From: Bacillus sp. MUM 116
GTDB lineage: Bacteria; Bacillota; Bacilli; Bacillales; Cytobacillaceae
DNA: 46,577 bases
Assembly (NCBI RefSeq): GCF_001866655.1
Contig: NZ_MLYR01000072.1
Coordinates: 1-46,577 of the forward strand
Reading direction: 5' to 3'
Within the stretch, counting starts at the first letter, position 1. The number at the start of each line of letters is the position of its first letter. A program made the translations under genes and the position numbers. Positions 1 through 10,481 of this stretch are shown here, in pieces. Below the pieces are notes generated by a model. That model ran no database searches. It worked only from the letters and a program-made list of their open reading frames with translations, and had not been told where the DNA came from.

Positions 1-170
1 AGCTCCGGTTTCCCGAAGTTATCCCAGTCTTACAGGCAGGTTGCCCACGTGTTACTCACCCGTCCGCCGCTAACCAACAGGAGCAAGCTCCTATTGATTC
101 GCTCGACTTGCATGTATTAGGCACGCCGCCAGCGTTCGTCCTGAGCCAGGATCAAACTCTCCAAGAAAGT
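1..170 (-). rRNA. 16S ribosomal RNA, 5' end (partial)
   Basis: Read on the minus strand, the sequence carries the universal 16S 5' primer site AGAGTTTGATCCTGGCTCAG followed by GACGAACGCTGGCGGCG, the classic Bacillus 16S start. The gene runs off the left edge of the window, so only about the first 170 nt are present. The mature 5' end is placed near 170 by analogy with Bacillus 16S, where a few bases precede GGAGAGTTTGATC; the exact base is approximate. Confidence 0.97.
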
Positions 171-252
171 TGATTTAGCTCGAAATTTACGTTGGCTTCA
201 CTTCAATAAATGAAATGAATAATTATTGTTTGTTGACGTTTTTGTTTGTTTA

Positions 253-266
253 GTTTTCAAAGAACA
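253..266 (-). promoter_or_regulatory. BoxA-like antitermination element in the pre-16S leader
   Basis: On the minus strand this reads TGTTCTTTGAAAAC, the sequence that recurs in Bacillus rRNA leaders and 16S-23S spacers and resembles boxA, the NusB/S10 antitermination site. It lies between the rrn promoters and the 16S 5' end, where boxA is expected. The assignment rests on sequence similarity and position only. Confidence 0.6.
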
Positions 267-341
267 ATCATAGCAGCTAATAAATTTTTAGAAACTATTT
301 ATTAATCTGCTTTTCAACATCGCTCGAAAGCGACTTCTTTA

Positions 342-370
342 ATTTAACACATTCAACTTCATAATGTCAA
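342..370 (-). promoter_or_regulatory. rrn promoter P2 (proximal)
   Basis: On the minus strand a perfect -35 TTGACA (365-370) is separated by 17 bp from a -10 TTAAAT (342-347, 4/6). It is the nearer of two tandem promoter-like elements facing the 16S gene, as in typical Bacillus rrn operons. Confidence 0.7.
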
Positions 371-424
371 CAACTTTTAAAATTTATTTTTCGTTGTTTG
401 ACGCTCTTGAAGAGGACGAGATTT

Positions 425-453
425 AATATATCATGATAATTAAATGATTGCAA
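425..453 (-). promoter_or_regulatory. rrn promoter P1 (distal)
   Basis: On the minus strand -35 TTGCAA (448-453) and -10 TATATT (425-430) are 17 bp apart, about 83 bp upstream of the second promoter. The flanking DNA is very AT-rich, which fits an rRNA promoter with upstream-element character. The rest of 454-706 is AT-rich intergenic DNA in which I see no gene. Confidence 0.65.
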
Positions 454-706
454 TATAATTTTAAAAGTTTTTCAAAGAAAAAAAATCAAGTAACTGATAC
501 ATTATCTGTTTTATTTATTCCTTAAAGAATTATCCCCATTATATCCATTTCGTATTTCAACTCCTTATCGAAAATTATTAGTGAACTTCTGACCTTTTCT
601 TTGTAAATAAAATTCATCAAAATAATTCCTCCCCCTCATTCATACGATATAATAAAAAATAACTTTTATATTTAAGAAAAAGATTTAAAATTGGACGTGA
701 ATTTAT

Positions 707-1402
707 ATGAATAGTATCGACACAGAAATACTGATAAAACTTGGAATTTCTGCAGTGCTTGGTCTTATCATCGGACTGGAGCGTGAGCTGAAAAGAAAGC
801 CTGTGGGTTTAAAAACAAGTCTCGTTATGTCTATTGTGAGCTGTTTACTGACGATTGTTTCTATCCAATCAGCTTATATGTTCCCGGATTCAAAACATGT
901 GAAGATTACCATGGACCCGCTCCGACTTGCTGCACAGATTGTCTCAGGAATTGGTTTCTTGGGAGCCGGAGTGATATTAAGAAGAGGAAATGATAGTATT
1001 TCCGGCCTGACTACTGCCGCAATGATATGGGGAGCAGCCGGTATCGGCATTGCTGTCGGGGCAGGCTTTTATTGGGAGGCATTTGCCGGAGTACTACTTC
1101 TTATTATTAGCGTGGAATTTATTCCATTCCTAATGAAGCTTATTGGTCCAAAACAATTAAGGGAAAAAGAAATCAGCCTTCAGTTATTTATGAGAGATAA
1201 AGATCAAATCGAAAAAGTTATAACATTTATTATGGAGAAGCATTATATTATTCGCAGAATTCGAATTAAAGATTTAGACAATGGTGATCATTCGGTGCAA
1301 ATTTTAGTAGCTGTAGATTATCGCGAAAAAACAACAGATGTATACTATTCTATTTCCCAATTCGATGGTGTTAAAAAAGTAGAGGTGGAAAGCATTAGTT
1401 AA
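707..1402 (+). CDS. MgtC/SapB family membrane protein
   Basis: This 231-aa protein belongs to the MgtC/SapB family. The N-terminal ~135 residues contain four or five hydrophobic helices with the family signature (VLGLIIGLEREL near residues 17-28, and the glycine-rich GIGFLGAGVILRRG near 81-94). The C-terminal ~85 residues are soluble and resemble the ACT-like cytoplasmic tail of longer MgtC proteins. Family members are linked to Mg2+-limitation and acid adaptation and often modulate other membrane enzymes rather than transport Mg2+ themselves; the specific role here is unknown. ATG 707 is the first in-frame start but its ribosome binding site is weak. The gene is monocistronic, ended by a strong terminator that begins at its stop codon, and is divergent from the rRNA operon. 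Confidence 0.85.
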   Translation: MNSIDTEILIKLGISAVLGLIIGLERELKRKPVGLKTSLVMSIVSCLLTIVSIQSAYMFPDSKHVKITMDPLRLAAQIVSGIGFLGAGVILRRGNDSISGLTTAAMIWGAAGIGIAVGAGFYWEAFAGVLLLIISVEFIPFLMKLIGPKQLREKEISLQLFMRDKDQIEKVITFIMEKHYIIRRIRIKDLDNGDHSVQILVAVDYREKTTDVYYSISQFDGVKKVEVESIS

Positions 1403-1428
1403 GAGCCATTTCATATGGCTCTTTTTTT
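1402..1428 (+). terminator. Rho-independent terminator after the MgtC-like gene
   Basis: An 8-bp stem AGAGCCAT/ATGGCTCT (1402-1409 with 1414-1421) with a 4-nt loop is followed by a run of seven T. It starts on the last base of the stop codon. Confidence 0.9.
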
Positions 1429-1439
1429 ATAATTTTCTC

Positions 1440-1468
1440 TTGCAAGAATGGCGCAAGGAATATATAAT
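1440..1468 (+). promoter_or_regulatory. Sigma-A promoter of the tRNA-Ala gene
   Basis: TTGCAA (1440-1445), 17 bp, then a perfect TATAAT (1463-1468), with the tRNA 5' end 20 bp downstream. The spacing and position leave almost no leader, as usual for single tRNA genes. Confidence 0.8.
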
Positions 1469-1487
1469 TTATCTTATACAAAATATA

Positions 1488-1561
<74 letters not shown>

Positions 1562-1566
1562 TAATT

Positions 1567-1603
1567 AAGAAAACCTTTGCATTTGCATAGGTTTTCTTTT
1601 TTT
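1567..1603 (+). terminator. Terminator of the tRNA-Ala gene
   Basis: A 10-bp stem AAGAAAACCT/AGGTTTTCTT (1567-1576 with 1589-1598) is followed by a T run, five bases after the tRNA 3' end. Confidence 0.88.
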
Positions 1604-1647
1604 ACGCAGATGAATTGGTTTATTTTCCCTTTTCTTCAAATTTTACC

Positions 1648-1677
1648 TTGCAAGATCTAGGAGTAAAAAATTATAAT
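1648..1677 (+). promoter_or_regulatory. Putative sigma-A promoter of the DUF485/symporter operon
   Basis: TTGCAA (1648-1653), 18 bp, then TATAAT (1672-1677). It would give a leader of about 170 nt before the first start codon at 1855. That leader contains two mutually exclusive pairings: GGACAA (1729-1734) with TTGTCC (1755-1760), or AAGATAA (1733-1739) with TTATCTT (1761-1767). An AGGAGGTGGG at 1721-1730 is not followed by a usable start codon. Confidence 0.5.
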
Positions 1678-1854
1678 TAAAACTAGATTAGAATTTTCAA
1701 AATTTTTAAAAATAAAATTCAGGAGGTGGGACAAGATAATAATCAAATTTTAAATTGTCCTTATCTTTATTTCTTACACTTAAGCCAGCTATGTCTTTTT
1801 GTTTTGCAATCCTCATAAAAAACCAATGATTTAATCTGAGAGGGGGAGCTTCTT

Positions 1855-2181
1855 GTGGAGGCTAAAAAAGCGAAAGGAAATACTGAAAGCGATTACACAA
1901 AGATTGCACAGTCCGCAGCATTTCAAAAATTACTCTCCGAAAAGAAAAGGTTTATCGTCCCAGTAACCATCTTCTTCTTTTGTTTTTATTTTGCTCTACC
2001 AATCCTAACATCTTATACCACCGTGTTAAATCATAAATTTATCGGCAGTATTACCTGGGCATGGGTATTTGCTTTCCTTCAATTTATTATGACATGGGGT
2101 TTATGCATCCTTTATTCGAAAAAGGCAGCAAAATTTGATGAAATGGCAAATCAAGTAATTGAGGAAGGGGGCAATAGCTAA
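1855..2181 (+). CDS. DUF485 family small membrane protein
   Basis: This 108-aa protein has a hydrophilic N-terminus and two membrane segments (about residues 35-55 and 65-88), with the DUF485 pattern of basic residues just before the first helix. DUF485 genes almost always sit directly upstream of acetate-type sodium/solute symporters (YjcH-ActP in E. coli, YwcB-YwcA in B. subtilis), as here. The function is presumed accessory to the symporter. The start is GTG, chosen because AGAGGGGGAGC precedes it at proper distance. Its stop codon TAA shares one base with the ATG of the next gene, so the two are translationally coupled. Confidence 0.85.
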   Translation: MEAKKAKGNTESDYTKIAQSAAFQKLLSEKKRFIVPVTIFFFCFYFALPILTSYTTVLNHKFIGSITWAWVFAFLQFIMTWGLCILYSKKAAKFDEMANQVIEEGGNS

Positions 2182-3719
2182 TGAATAAAGCAGCATTTAT
2201 CATGTTTCTCGCCATTGTTTTTGTTACGCTCATCGTTACCTATTTAGCCTCAAAGCGCACGAAAAACGCAAGCGAATTTTACACTGCCGGCGGAGGTCTG
2301 ACAGGCTGGCAAAATGGACTGGCCATTGCCGGGGACTATATGTCAGCCGCATCCTTTCTTGGAATTGCAGGAGCTGTAGCCTTAACCGGATTTGATGGTT
2401 TCTTCTATAGTATAGGTTTCCTCGTAGCCTATCTTGTTGTTTTATACTTAGTTGCTGAGCCCCTAAGGAATCTTGGAAAATATACTTTTGCCGATATGAT
2501 TGCCGCACGATTTGATACAAAAAAGATCCGCGGCTTTGCAGCGATGAACACGGTTACGATTTCGATTTTTTATATGATTGCCCAACTCGTTGGAGCAGGT
2601 GCACTTATAAAATTATTATTGGGCTTGGATTATACGACATCTGTATTAATTGTTGGTGTCTTAATGACCGTGTACGTTATATTTGGCGGAATGCATGCAA
2701 CAAGCTGGGTGCAAATTATTAAAGCGATCCTTTTAATGGGTGGTACTTTTGTCATCTCGATTATTGTACTCGCTAAATTTCATTTCAGCATTACCGATAT
2801 GTTTTTACAAATGAAAACAGCCACTCCTTTAAAGGAAGCCTTCTTAAATCCAGGGGTAAAATATAAAATTGGTTTAGATACCATCTCTCTAAATATGTGT
2901 CTCGTTTTAGGTACTGCCGGCCTTCCACATATTCTAGTCCGTTTCTTTACGGTAAAAGATGCAAAAACTGCCCGCTCATCCGTTGTCTATGCGACATGGG
3001 TGATTGGAATCTTCTATGTGATGACGATTTTCCTTGGCTTTGGCGCAGCTGCATTCGTTGGTAATGAAGCGATTGTAACAGCAAATCCTGCTGGAAATAT
3101 GGCGGCTCCGCTATTGGCGAAGGCGATCGGCGGCAATATGTTGTTTGCGTTTATTTCTGCTGTTGCCTTTGCAACAATCCTTGCAGTTGTTGCTGGTCTT
3201 GTGTTAACAGCAGCTTCCGCCTTTGCACATGATATCTACAATGAAATCCTTCGTAAAGGGAAGGCAACTGAAAAGCAGCAGGTAGCAATGGCACGTTATG
3301 CTGCCATTGGGGTATCTGTTATTTCAATTATTCTTGCATTGGGAGCGCAAACGTTAAATGTTGCCTTCTTAGTGTCACTTGCTTTCGCGGTCGCAGCAAG
3401 TGCAAACCTGCCGGTGATCATCTACACAATTTACTGGAAACGTTTTAACACAACAGGTGCATTATGGGCAATGGTTGTTGGTCTTATATCGGCAATCGGG
3501 TTAGTTTTAATTAGTCCAAGTGTAGTGAGCCCTGAGGTCGGAAAGGCCATTTTTGTCGGCAATCCTATCTTCCCATATACGACACCGGGAATTGTATCCA
3601 TCCCGCTCGGATTTCTTGCAGGTTTCCTAGGAACAATCTTCTCGAGTCAAAAGGCAGACGTTAAGAAATATGAGGAAGTGTTGGTTAAATCAAATACAGG
3701 AATTGGGATGGGTCAATAA
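2181..3719 (+). CDS. Sodium:solute symporter, ActP/YwcA-like (acetate/monocarboxylate uptake)
   Basis: This 512-aa integral membrane protein of the solute:sodium symporter (SSS) family has about 13 hydrophobic segments. The N-terminal stretch (SEFYTAGGGLTGWQNGLA near residues 31-48, followed by GDYMSAASFLG) is characteristic of the ActP cation/acetate branch rather than the proline (PutP) or pantothenate branches. The likely substrates are acetate or other short monocarboxylates, driven by Na+. It overlaps the DUF485 gene by one base, forming a two-gene operon. Exact substrate cannot be read from sequence. Confidence 0.87.
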   Translation: MNKAAFIMFLAIVFVTLIVTYLASKRTKNASEFYTAGGGLTGWQNGLAIAGDYMSAASFLGIAGAVALTGFDGFFYSIGFLVAYLVVLYLVAEPLRNLGKYTFADMIAARFDTKKIRGFAAMNTVTISIFYMIAQLVGAGALIKLLLGLDYTTSVLIVGVLMTVYVIFGGMHATSWVQIIKAILLMGGTFVISIIVLAKFHFSITDMFLQMKTATPLKEAFLNPGVKYKIGLDTISLNMCLVLGTAGLPHILVRFFTVKDAKTARSSVVYATWVIGIFYVMTIFLGFGAAAFVGNEAIVTANPAGNMAAPLLAKAIGGNMLFAFISAVAFATILAVVAGLVLTAASAFAHDIYNEILRKGKATEKQQVAMARYAAIGVSVISIILALGAQTLNVAFLVSLAFAVAASANLPVIIYTIYWKRFNTTGALWAMVVGLISAIGLVLISPSVVSPEVGKAIFVGNPIFPYTTPGIVSIPLGFLAGFLGTIFSSQKADVKKYEEVLVKSNTGIGMGQ

Positions 3720-3727
3720 ATGAATGA

Positions 3728-3753
3728 AAGGGACTGAATTTCAGTCCCTTTTA
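3728..3753. terminator. Bidirectional terminator between symporter and helicase genes
   Basis: The stem AAGGGACTGA/TCAGTCCCTT (3728-3737 with 3741-3750) has a 3-nt loop, with T residues after it on the plus strand. The helicase gene converges on it from the right, its stop codon lying inside the hairpin, so it probably serves both genes. Confidence 0.8.
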
Positions 3754-5042
3754 TTACTCCTTTTCTTTGTATAAGAAGGAGTCATTTTTTTGCTGTTTTT
3801 CGTTTTTTCTTTTATCGAATGTGACTTTGAATTGATCGGTTTTCGCTTTGATTGATTCCCTTTTGTTTGCTTATGTGTGGCAGGTTGGGAATCACTATCT
3901 GTAATTTTTTTCTGTTTCTTCCCGCCCTCACTTTCGAATACCTGTTTTTGAATCCGAATATTTAACTCCTTTTCAATCAGCTCCAATGTGGGTTTGTCAG
4001 CAGAAGAATAAAACGTGATGGCTAAGCCTTTCGTTCCCGCTCTACCGGTTCTGCCAATCCGATGGACATAGCTTTCCGCATCCTGGGGAATATCGTAGTT
4101 ATACACATGCGTCACTCCCTCAACATCCAGTCCCCTTGCAGCTACATCCGTCGCGATTAACAATTGAATTTCAGCGTCCCTAAATCTTTTCATAACTTGC
4201 TCTCTTTTGGCCTGCGACAAATCTCCATGCAATTCATCACAGGAAAACCCGTGTGCTTTAAGAACCCCAAACAGTTTACTGACCCTTCTTTTTGTTCTGC
4301 AAAAAATAACCGCAAGGAATGGTCGGTGGGTTTCTACTAATTGAATTAATGTTGCTTGTTTTGCCCGGTCAATGGTATGGATGGCAATTTGTTTTACATT
4401 TGCAGCTGGTCCTTGCCTTTTTTCCACCTGAATATATTCTGCTTCCCTCATATGCTTATTCGCCAGGTTCCGAACCTCATCTGGAATTGTTGCTGAGAAA
4501 AGCATCGTCTGCCTGCTCTTTGGAGTTTCTTTAATAATATCCTCTACTTCCCTAAGAAACCCAATATGAAGCATTTGATCCGCTTCATCTAAAACAAGGA
4601 AGTCAACACTAGATAAATCAAGCGTTCCTCTTCGAATATGATCTAAAAGCCTTCCGGGCGTTCCGACAACAATCTGGACATTTTTTGCTAACTTTTTTAA
4701 CTGTTTATCAACATCCTGACCTCCATAAACAGCTAGAATATTAACTTCCTCTTGATCCTGGACCATCTTATTTATCTCATCTGTAATTTGCAAAGCTAAC
4801 TCTCTTGTCGGCGTCACAATCAATGCTTGAACATGTTGTGCTGCTGGATCAATCTTTTCAAGGATTGGCAAGATAAAAGCAAATGTCTTTCCTGTTCCAG
4901 TTTGTGCTTGTGCAATCACATCTTTCCCGTTCATCACAAATGGTATGGATTGTGCCTGAATAGGTGTCGGTGTCGCGATACCAAAACTGCGTAATTTTTC
5001 CGTTAATTCTTTTGAAATTCCTATTGATCTAAAATCAGGCAA
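3741..5042 (-). CDS. DEAD-box ATP-dependent RNA helicase (Csh family)
   Basis: This cytoplasmic RNA helicase of about 433 aa probably remodels structured RNA during ribosome assembly, mRNA decay or cold growth. All core motifs are intact (numbering from the open frame start, six residues upstream): Q-motif TPTPIQ, motif I AQTGTGKT 52-59, PTRELA, TPGRLLD, DEAD 158-161, SAT 189-191, [10 protein letters not shown] near 303-312, and HRIGRTGR 333-340. The last ~65 residues are a Lys/Ser/Thr-rich basic tail, typical of RNA-binding extensions in CshA/CshB-type enzymes. The frame opens at a TTG at 5060, but the TTG at 5042 is preferred: AGTAGGGA lies just upstream and the resulting [10 protein letters not shown] start matches family N-termini. 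Which B. subtilis paralogue it corresponds to is unclear. Confidence 0.9.
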   Translation of the reverse strand: MPDFRSIGISKELTEKLRSFGIATPTPIQAQSIPFVMNGKDVIAQAQTGTGKTFAFILPILEKIDPAAQHVQALIVTPTRELALQITDEINKMVQDQEEVNILAVYGGQDVDKQLKKLAKNVQIVVGTPGRLLDHIRRGTLDLSSVDFLVLDEADQMLHIGFLREVEDIIKETPKSRQTMLFSATIPDEVRNLANKHMREAEYIQVEKRQGPAANVKQIAIHTIDRAKQATLIQLVETHRPFLAVIFCRTKRRVSKLFGVLKAHGFSCDELHGDLSQAKREQVMKRFRDAEIQLLIATDVAARGLDVEGVTHVYNYDIPQDAESYVHRIGRTGRAGTKGLAITFYSSADKPTLELIEKELNIRIQKQVFESEGGKKQKKITDSDSQPATHKQTKGNQSKRKPINSKSHSIKEKTKNSKKMTPSYTKKRSNKRD

Positions 5043-5179
5043 TGAAATCCCTACTTTCAATTCAAATAATTATCTATTCATAATGAGTGTTTATCAAAAA
5101 TAAAGCAATTAAACTTTTTATTCTAACTAGTTTGAGAATGCTGTTTTCGTAAACTTTGTTGCTCTTGAATAAGGAGAGT

Positions 5180-5310
5180 GGTTGATTGGAACGTAGGGAT
5201 GCTCCCTTTCCGCGGGGCGGGCGGTGAGCATCCTCGGAGCACAGCTCCTGTGGGGTCTCACCTTTTCCGCTGCTCCCGCTTGAGTCTCGCACCTTCCGTT
5301 CCAATCAACC
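5180..5310. repeat. 131-bp palindromic intergenic repeat
   Basis: The element is bounded by perfect 13-bp inverted ends, GGTTGATTGGAAC (5180-5192) and GTTCCAATCAACC (5298-5310). The GC-rich interior contains CCGCGGGGCGGGCGGTGAGC and GGGGTCTCACC blocks that can fold back on each other. The wording (bottom-strand GAGACTC, GCGGGAGCAGC, GGTGAGACCCC, GCTCACCGCCCGCC) matches an element I recall as abundant between genes in Bacillus-like genomes; copy number cannot be checked here. It carries no real gene, and open frames across it are by-products of its composition. The rest of 5061-5430 is AT-rich spacer plus the lacZ terminator. Confidence 0.8.
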
Positions 5311-5385
5311 TGTTTATCAATAGGTTGCATTTTCAAAACTTATTTCAAAACAACAATCTTTTAGAAAAGAGCCTTTGAGAATGAT

Positions 5386-5420
5386 AAAAAATCCTAACAT
5401 CGTCTATGGATGTTAGGATT
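5386..5420 (-). terminator. Terminator of the carbohydrate operon (after lacZ)
   Basis: Perfect 11-bp stem AATCCTAACAT/ATGTTAGGATT (5390-5400 with 5410-5420). In minus-strand orientation it is followed by a T run. It lies 10 bp past the lacZ stop codon. Confidence 0.9.
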
Positions 5421-5430
5421 CTTTTCATTT

Positions 5431-8499
<3,069 letters not shown>

Positions 8500-8597
8500 T
8501 CACTTTTTTCGTAGTTTTTGTTGTTTTTAACAGAACTTTTTCCGATAAATAATGATGATGGAGTGCAAAATTACACTTAATCTTCGATATATCGGGT

Positions 8598-8631
8598 TTA
8601 TCCGCGAATCTAAGTCATTTATCCGCAAATC
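8598..8631. repeat. Short direct repeat TTATCCGC(G/A)AATC
   Basis: Two copies, 8598-8610 and 8619-8631, differ at one base and are 21 bp apart (two helical turns), in the gap between the permease gene and lacZ. They could be a regulator site or a remnant of a degenerate intergenic repeat; only the repetition itself is certain. Nothing else is recognisable in 8470-8654. Confidence 0.5.
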
Positions 8632-8654
8632 AAAATACTACATATAACTCAGCT

Positions 8655-9485
8655 TTATTCTTTTACCGATCCACCCAGGATTCCGGATATAAAATGCTTT
8701 TGCAGCAATAAGAAGAAAATCATAATCGGAATCGTTGATAAAGTGGTTCCTAGCATCAGTTGTCCATAATCAATCCGGGCCATTCCGATTAAGCTCGATA
8801 AGGCAACAGGCAATGTAAACATTTCCTTAGAATTCAGTGTAATAAGCGGCCAAATTAAACTATTCCATTGTGACATAAAAAGAAAAATCGCAACGGCAGC
8901 GAGTGCTGGTCTTACGACAGGTAAAATGACCGAAAAGAAAATTTTAATTTCCCCTGCCCCATCAACTCTTGATGCCTCAATAATCGAGTCCGGAACAGCC
9001 TGCATGTTTTGCCTCATTAAATAAATCGCAAAAGGGGAGGCAAGGCCTGGCAATATAATCGCTTGGTACGTATTCAACCAGTCAAACGACACCATCATTT
9101 CAAATAATGGAATCAATGTAACCTGGGAAGGAATCATTAACGAACATAAAATCATGAAAAAAAACAATTTTTTCCCTTTAAAACGATATTTCGCAAATGC
9201 ATAACCGGCCATGGCGGAAATAAGCGTACTAACAAAGGTATACACAAGCGCAATAAATAAGGAATTCCAAAAGATCTTTGCAATCCCTAATGATTCACTA
9301 AGAGAGTGAAAGTTTTTCGCCAAGTAATCTCCCGGCAAAAGCTTTGGCGGCAGACTAAAAATTTCTCCGGAAGGATGAGTAGAGCCGACAAGCATCCAAT
9401 AAAAAGGAGCTATCGATATAACGACCCCGATGAACAACAATCCATATATTCCGATTTTGGAAGAAAGCCTACTTGAAGTATTCAT
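8655..9485 (-). CDS. Sugar ABC transporter permease, MalG/LacG type (importer 2)
   Basis: This 276-aa inner-membrane permease of the CUT1 carbohydrate importer class has six predicted membrane segments. The EAA loop, contacted by the ATPase, is visible as EASRVDGAGEIKIFF followed by ILPVVRPAL around residues 170-195. The N-terminal region up to residue 45 ends in a periplasmic stretch, as in MalG. The ribosome binding site AGGTGAG overlaps the stop of the preceding permease gene, with only 5 bp between the two genes, so the pair is translationally coupled. No ATPase gene is present in the locus; in Bacillus such importers borrow a shared MsmX-type ATPase. The substrate is inferred as a galactoside-type oligosaccharide because lacZ follows. 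Confidence 0.92.
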   Translation of the reverse strand: MNTSSRLSSKIGIYGLLFIGVVISIAPFYWMLVGSTHPSGEIFSLPPKLLPGDYLAKNFHSLSESLGIAKIFWNSLFIALVYTFVSTLISAMAGYAFAKYRFKGKKLFFFMILCSLMIPSQVTLIPLFEMMVSFDWLNTYQAIILPGLASPFAIYLMRQNMQAVPDSIIEASRVDGAGEIKIFFSVILPVVRPALAAVAIFLFMSQWNSLIWPLITLNSKEMFTLPVALSSLIGMARIDYGQLMLGTTLSTIPIMIFFLLLQKHFISGILGGSVKE

Positions 9486-9490
9486 GTATT

Positions 9491-10405
9491 CTACTCACCT
9501 ACCAATTTCATTTGAATCCAGGAAATAACGGCCGTTATCAATACCAAGACATAGGCAATGGCTGATGCATAGCCAAAATCAAAGAATTTAAAACCGGTCT
9601 CATATAAATAAAGTGTAATCGTCATGGTAGCATTATTTGGCCCCCCATGAGTTAAAATAAATGGTTCATCAAATAACTGAAGGGTGCCAATTGTTGACAT
9701 TACCACCGTAAAAATAAACACTGGTTTTAACTGTGGGACGGTAATCATAAAAAATTGCTTGACCTTTCCAGCCCCGTCAATACTGGCCGCTTCATATAAT
9801 TCGGACGGGATATTCTGTAAACCTGCTAAAAAAATCACCATATTGTATCCGGTCCATCTCCATGTCATCACAAGAATAACAGACGCTTTTGCCCAGAAAG
9901 GACTAGTTAACCAATGAATAGGCTTAAAACCAAAAAATGATAGAAAATAGTTTACAAGCCCAAAATGCTCATCCAATAGAATCATAAATACAATGGATGC
10001 CGCAACAAGAGCTGTAATGGCCGGCATAAAATAAGAGATTCGAAAAAATGCCTTTGCTTTTACCATTGAAGAGTGCAGCCCAACAGCAATTAATAAGGAA
10101 AGGAAGAGCATGAATGGAACTTGAACAATCAAAATTTCAAATGTATTTAATAATGATTTATAAAATACCGGATCATGAAATAATCGTGTATAATTGGCAA
10201 ACCCCACAAACGTTTTCTCCACACCACGAACCTCTTGAAAGCTTAAAATCAATGAAGAGATTACCGGGTAAACCGTGAAAACTACTAATAAAAGTAGTGC
10301 CGGGCCGATAAAAAAGTAGGGAGCATTTTTTGGTGTGATGATATTTTTTTTCGTAGTTACCCTTAATGTTTTCGCAGTTGTTTGTATCTTTTCAGTCTGA
10401 GCCAT
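9491..10405 (-). CDS. Sugar ABC transporter permease, MalF/LacF type (importer 2)
   Basis: A 304-aa CUT1 permease with six membrane helices and a cytoplasmic N-terminus of about 30 residues. The EAA loop reads YEAASIDGAGKVKQFF with VPQLKP following, near residues 205-230. The frame is open from 10423, but ATG 10405 is preferred since AGGGGGAGAT lies directly upstream. It pairs with the MalG-type permease that starts 5 bp after it and with the binding protein 76 bp before it. A GA/CT-rich hairpin in that gap may lower permease expression relative to the binding protein, a common arrangement in such operons. Confidence 0.92.
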   Translation of the reverse strand: MAQTEKIQTTAKTLRVTTKKNIITPKNAPYFFIGPALLLLVVFTVYPVISSLILSFQEVRGVEKTFVGFANYTRLFHDPVFYKSLLNTFEILIVQVPFMLFLSLLIAVGLHSSMVKAKAFFRISYFMPAITALVAASIVFMILLDEHFGLVNYFLSFFGFKPIHWLTSPFWAKASVILVMTWRWTGYNMVIFLAGLQNIPSELYEAASIDGAGKVKQFFMITVPQLKPVFIFTVVMSTIGTLQLFDEPFILTHGGPNNATMTITLYLYETGFKFFDFGYASAIAYVLVLITAVISWIQMKLVGE

Positions 10406-10442
10406 TGTATCTCCCCCTGACATCAGAGAATATGATAGAAAT

Positions 10443-10466
10443 GAGAGGAGTAACCTCCCCTCTCTC
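10443..10466 (-). other. Intercistronic hairpin between binding protein and permease genes
   Basis: GAGAGG with CCTCTC forms a compact stem-loop within a GA/CT-rich tract directly after the binding-protein stop codon. It has no T run, so it is more likely an mRNA-stabilising or attenuating hairpin than a full terminator. This would allow higher levels of the binding protein than of its membrane partners. Confidence 0.45.
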
Positions 10467-10481
10467 TCTAATAAAATCTTT

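Noticed and set aside
5074..5378. Overlapping open frames of 66-76 aa on both strands downstream of the helicase gene
   Set aside because: They coincide with the GC-rich palindromic repeat at 5180-5310, have no ribosome binding sites and show low-complexity composition.
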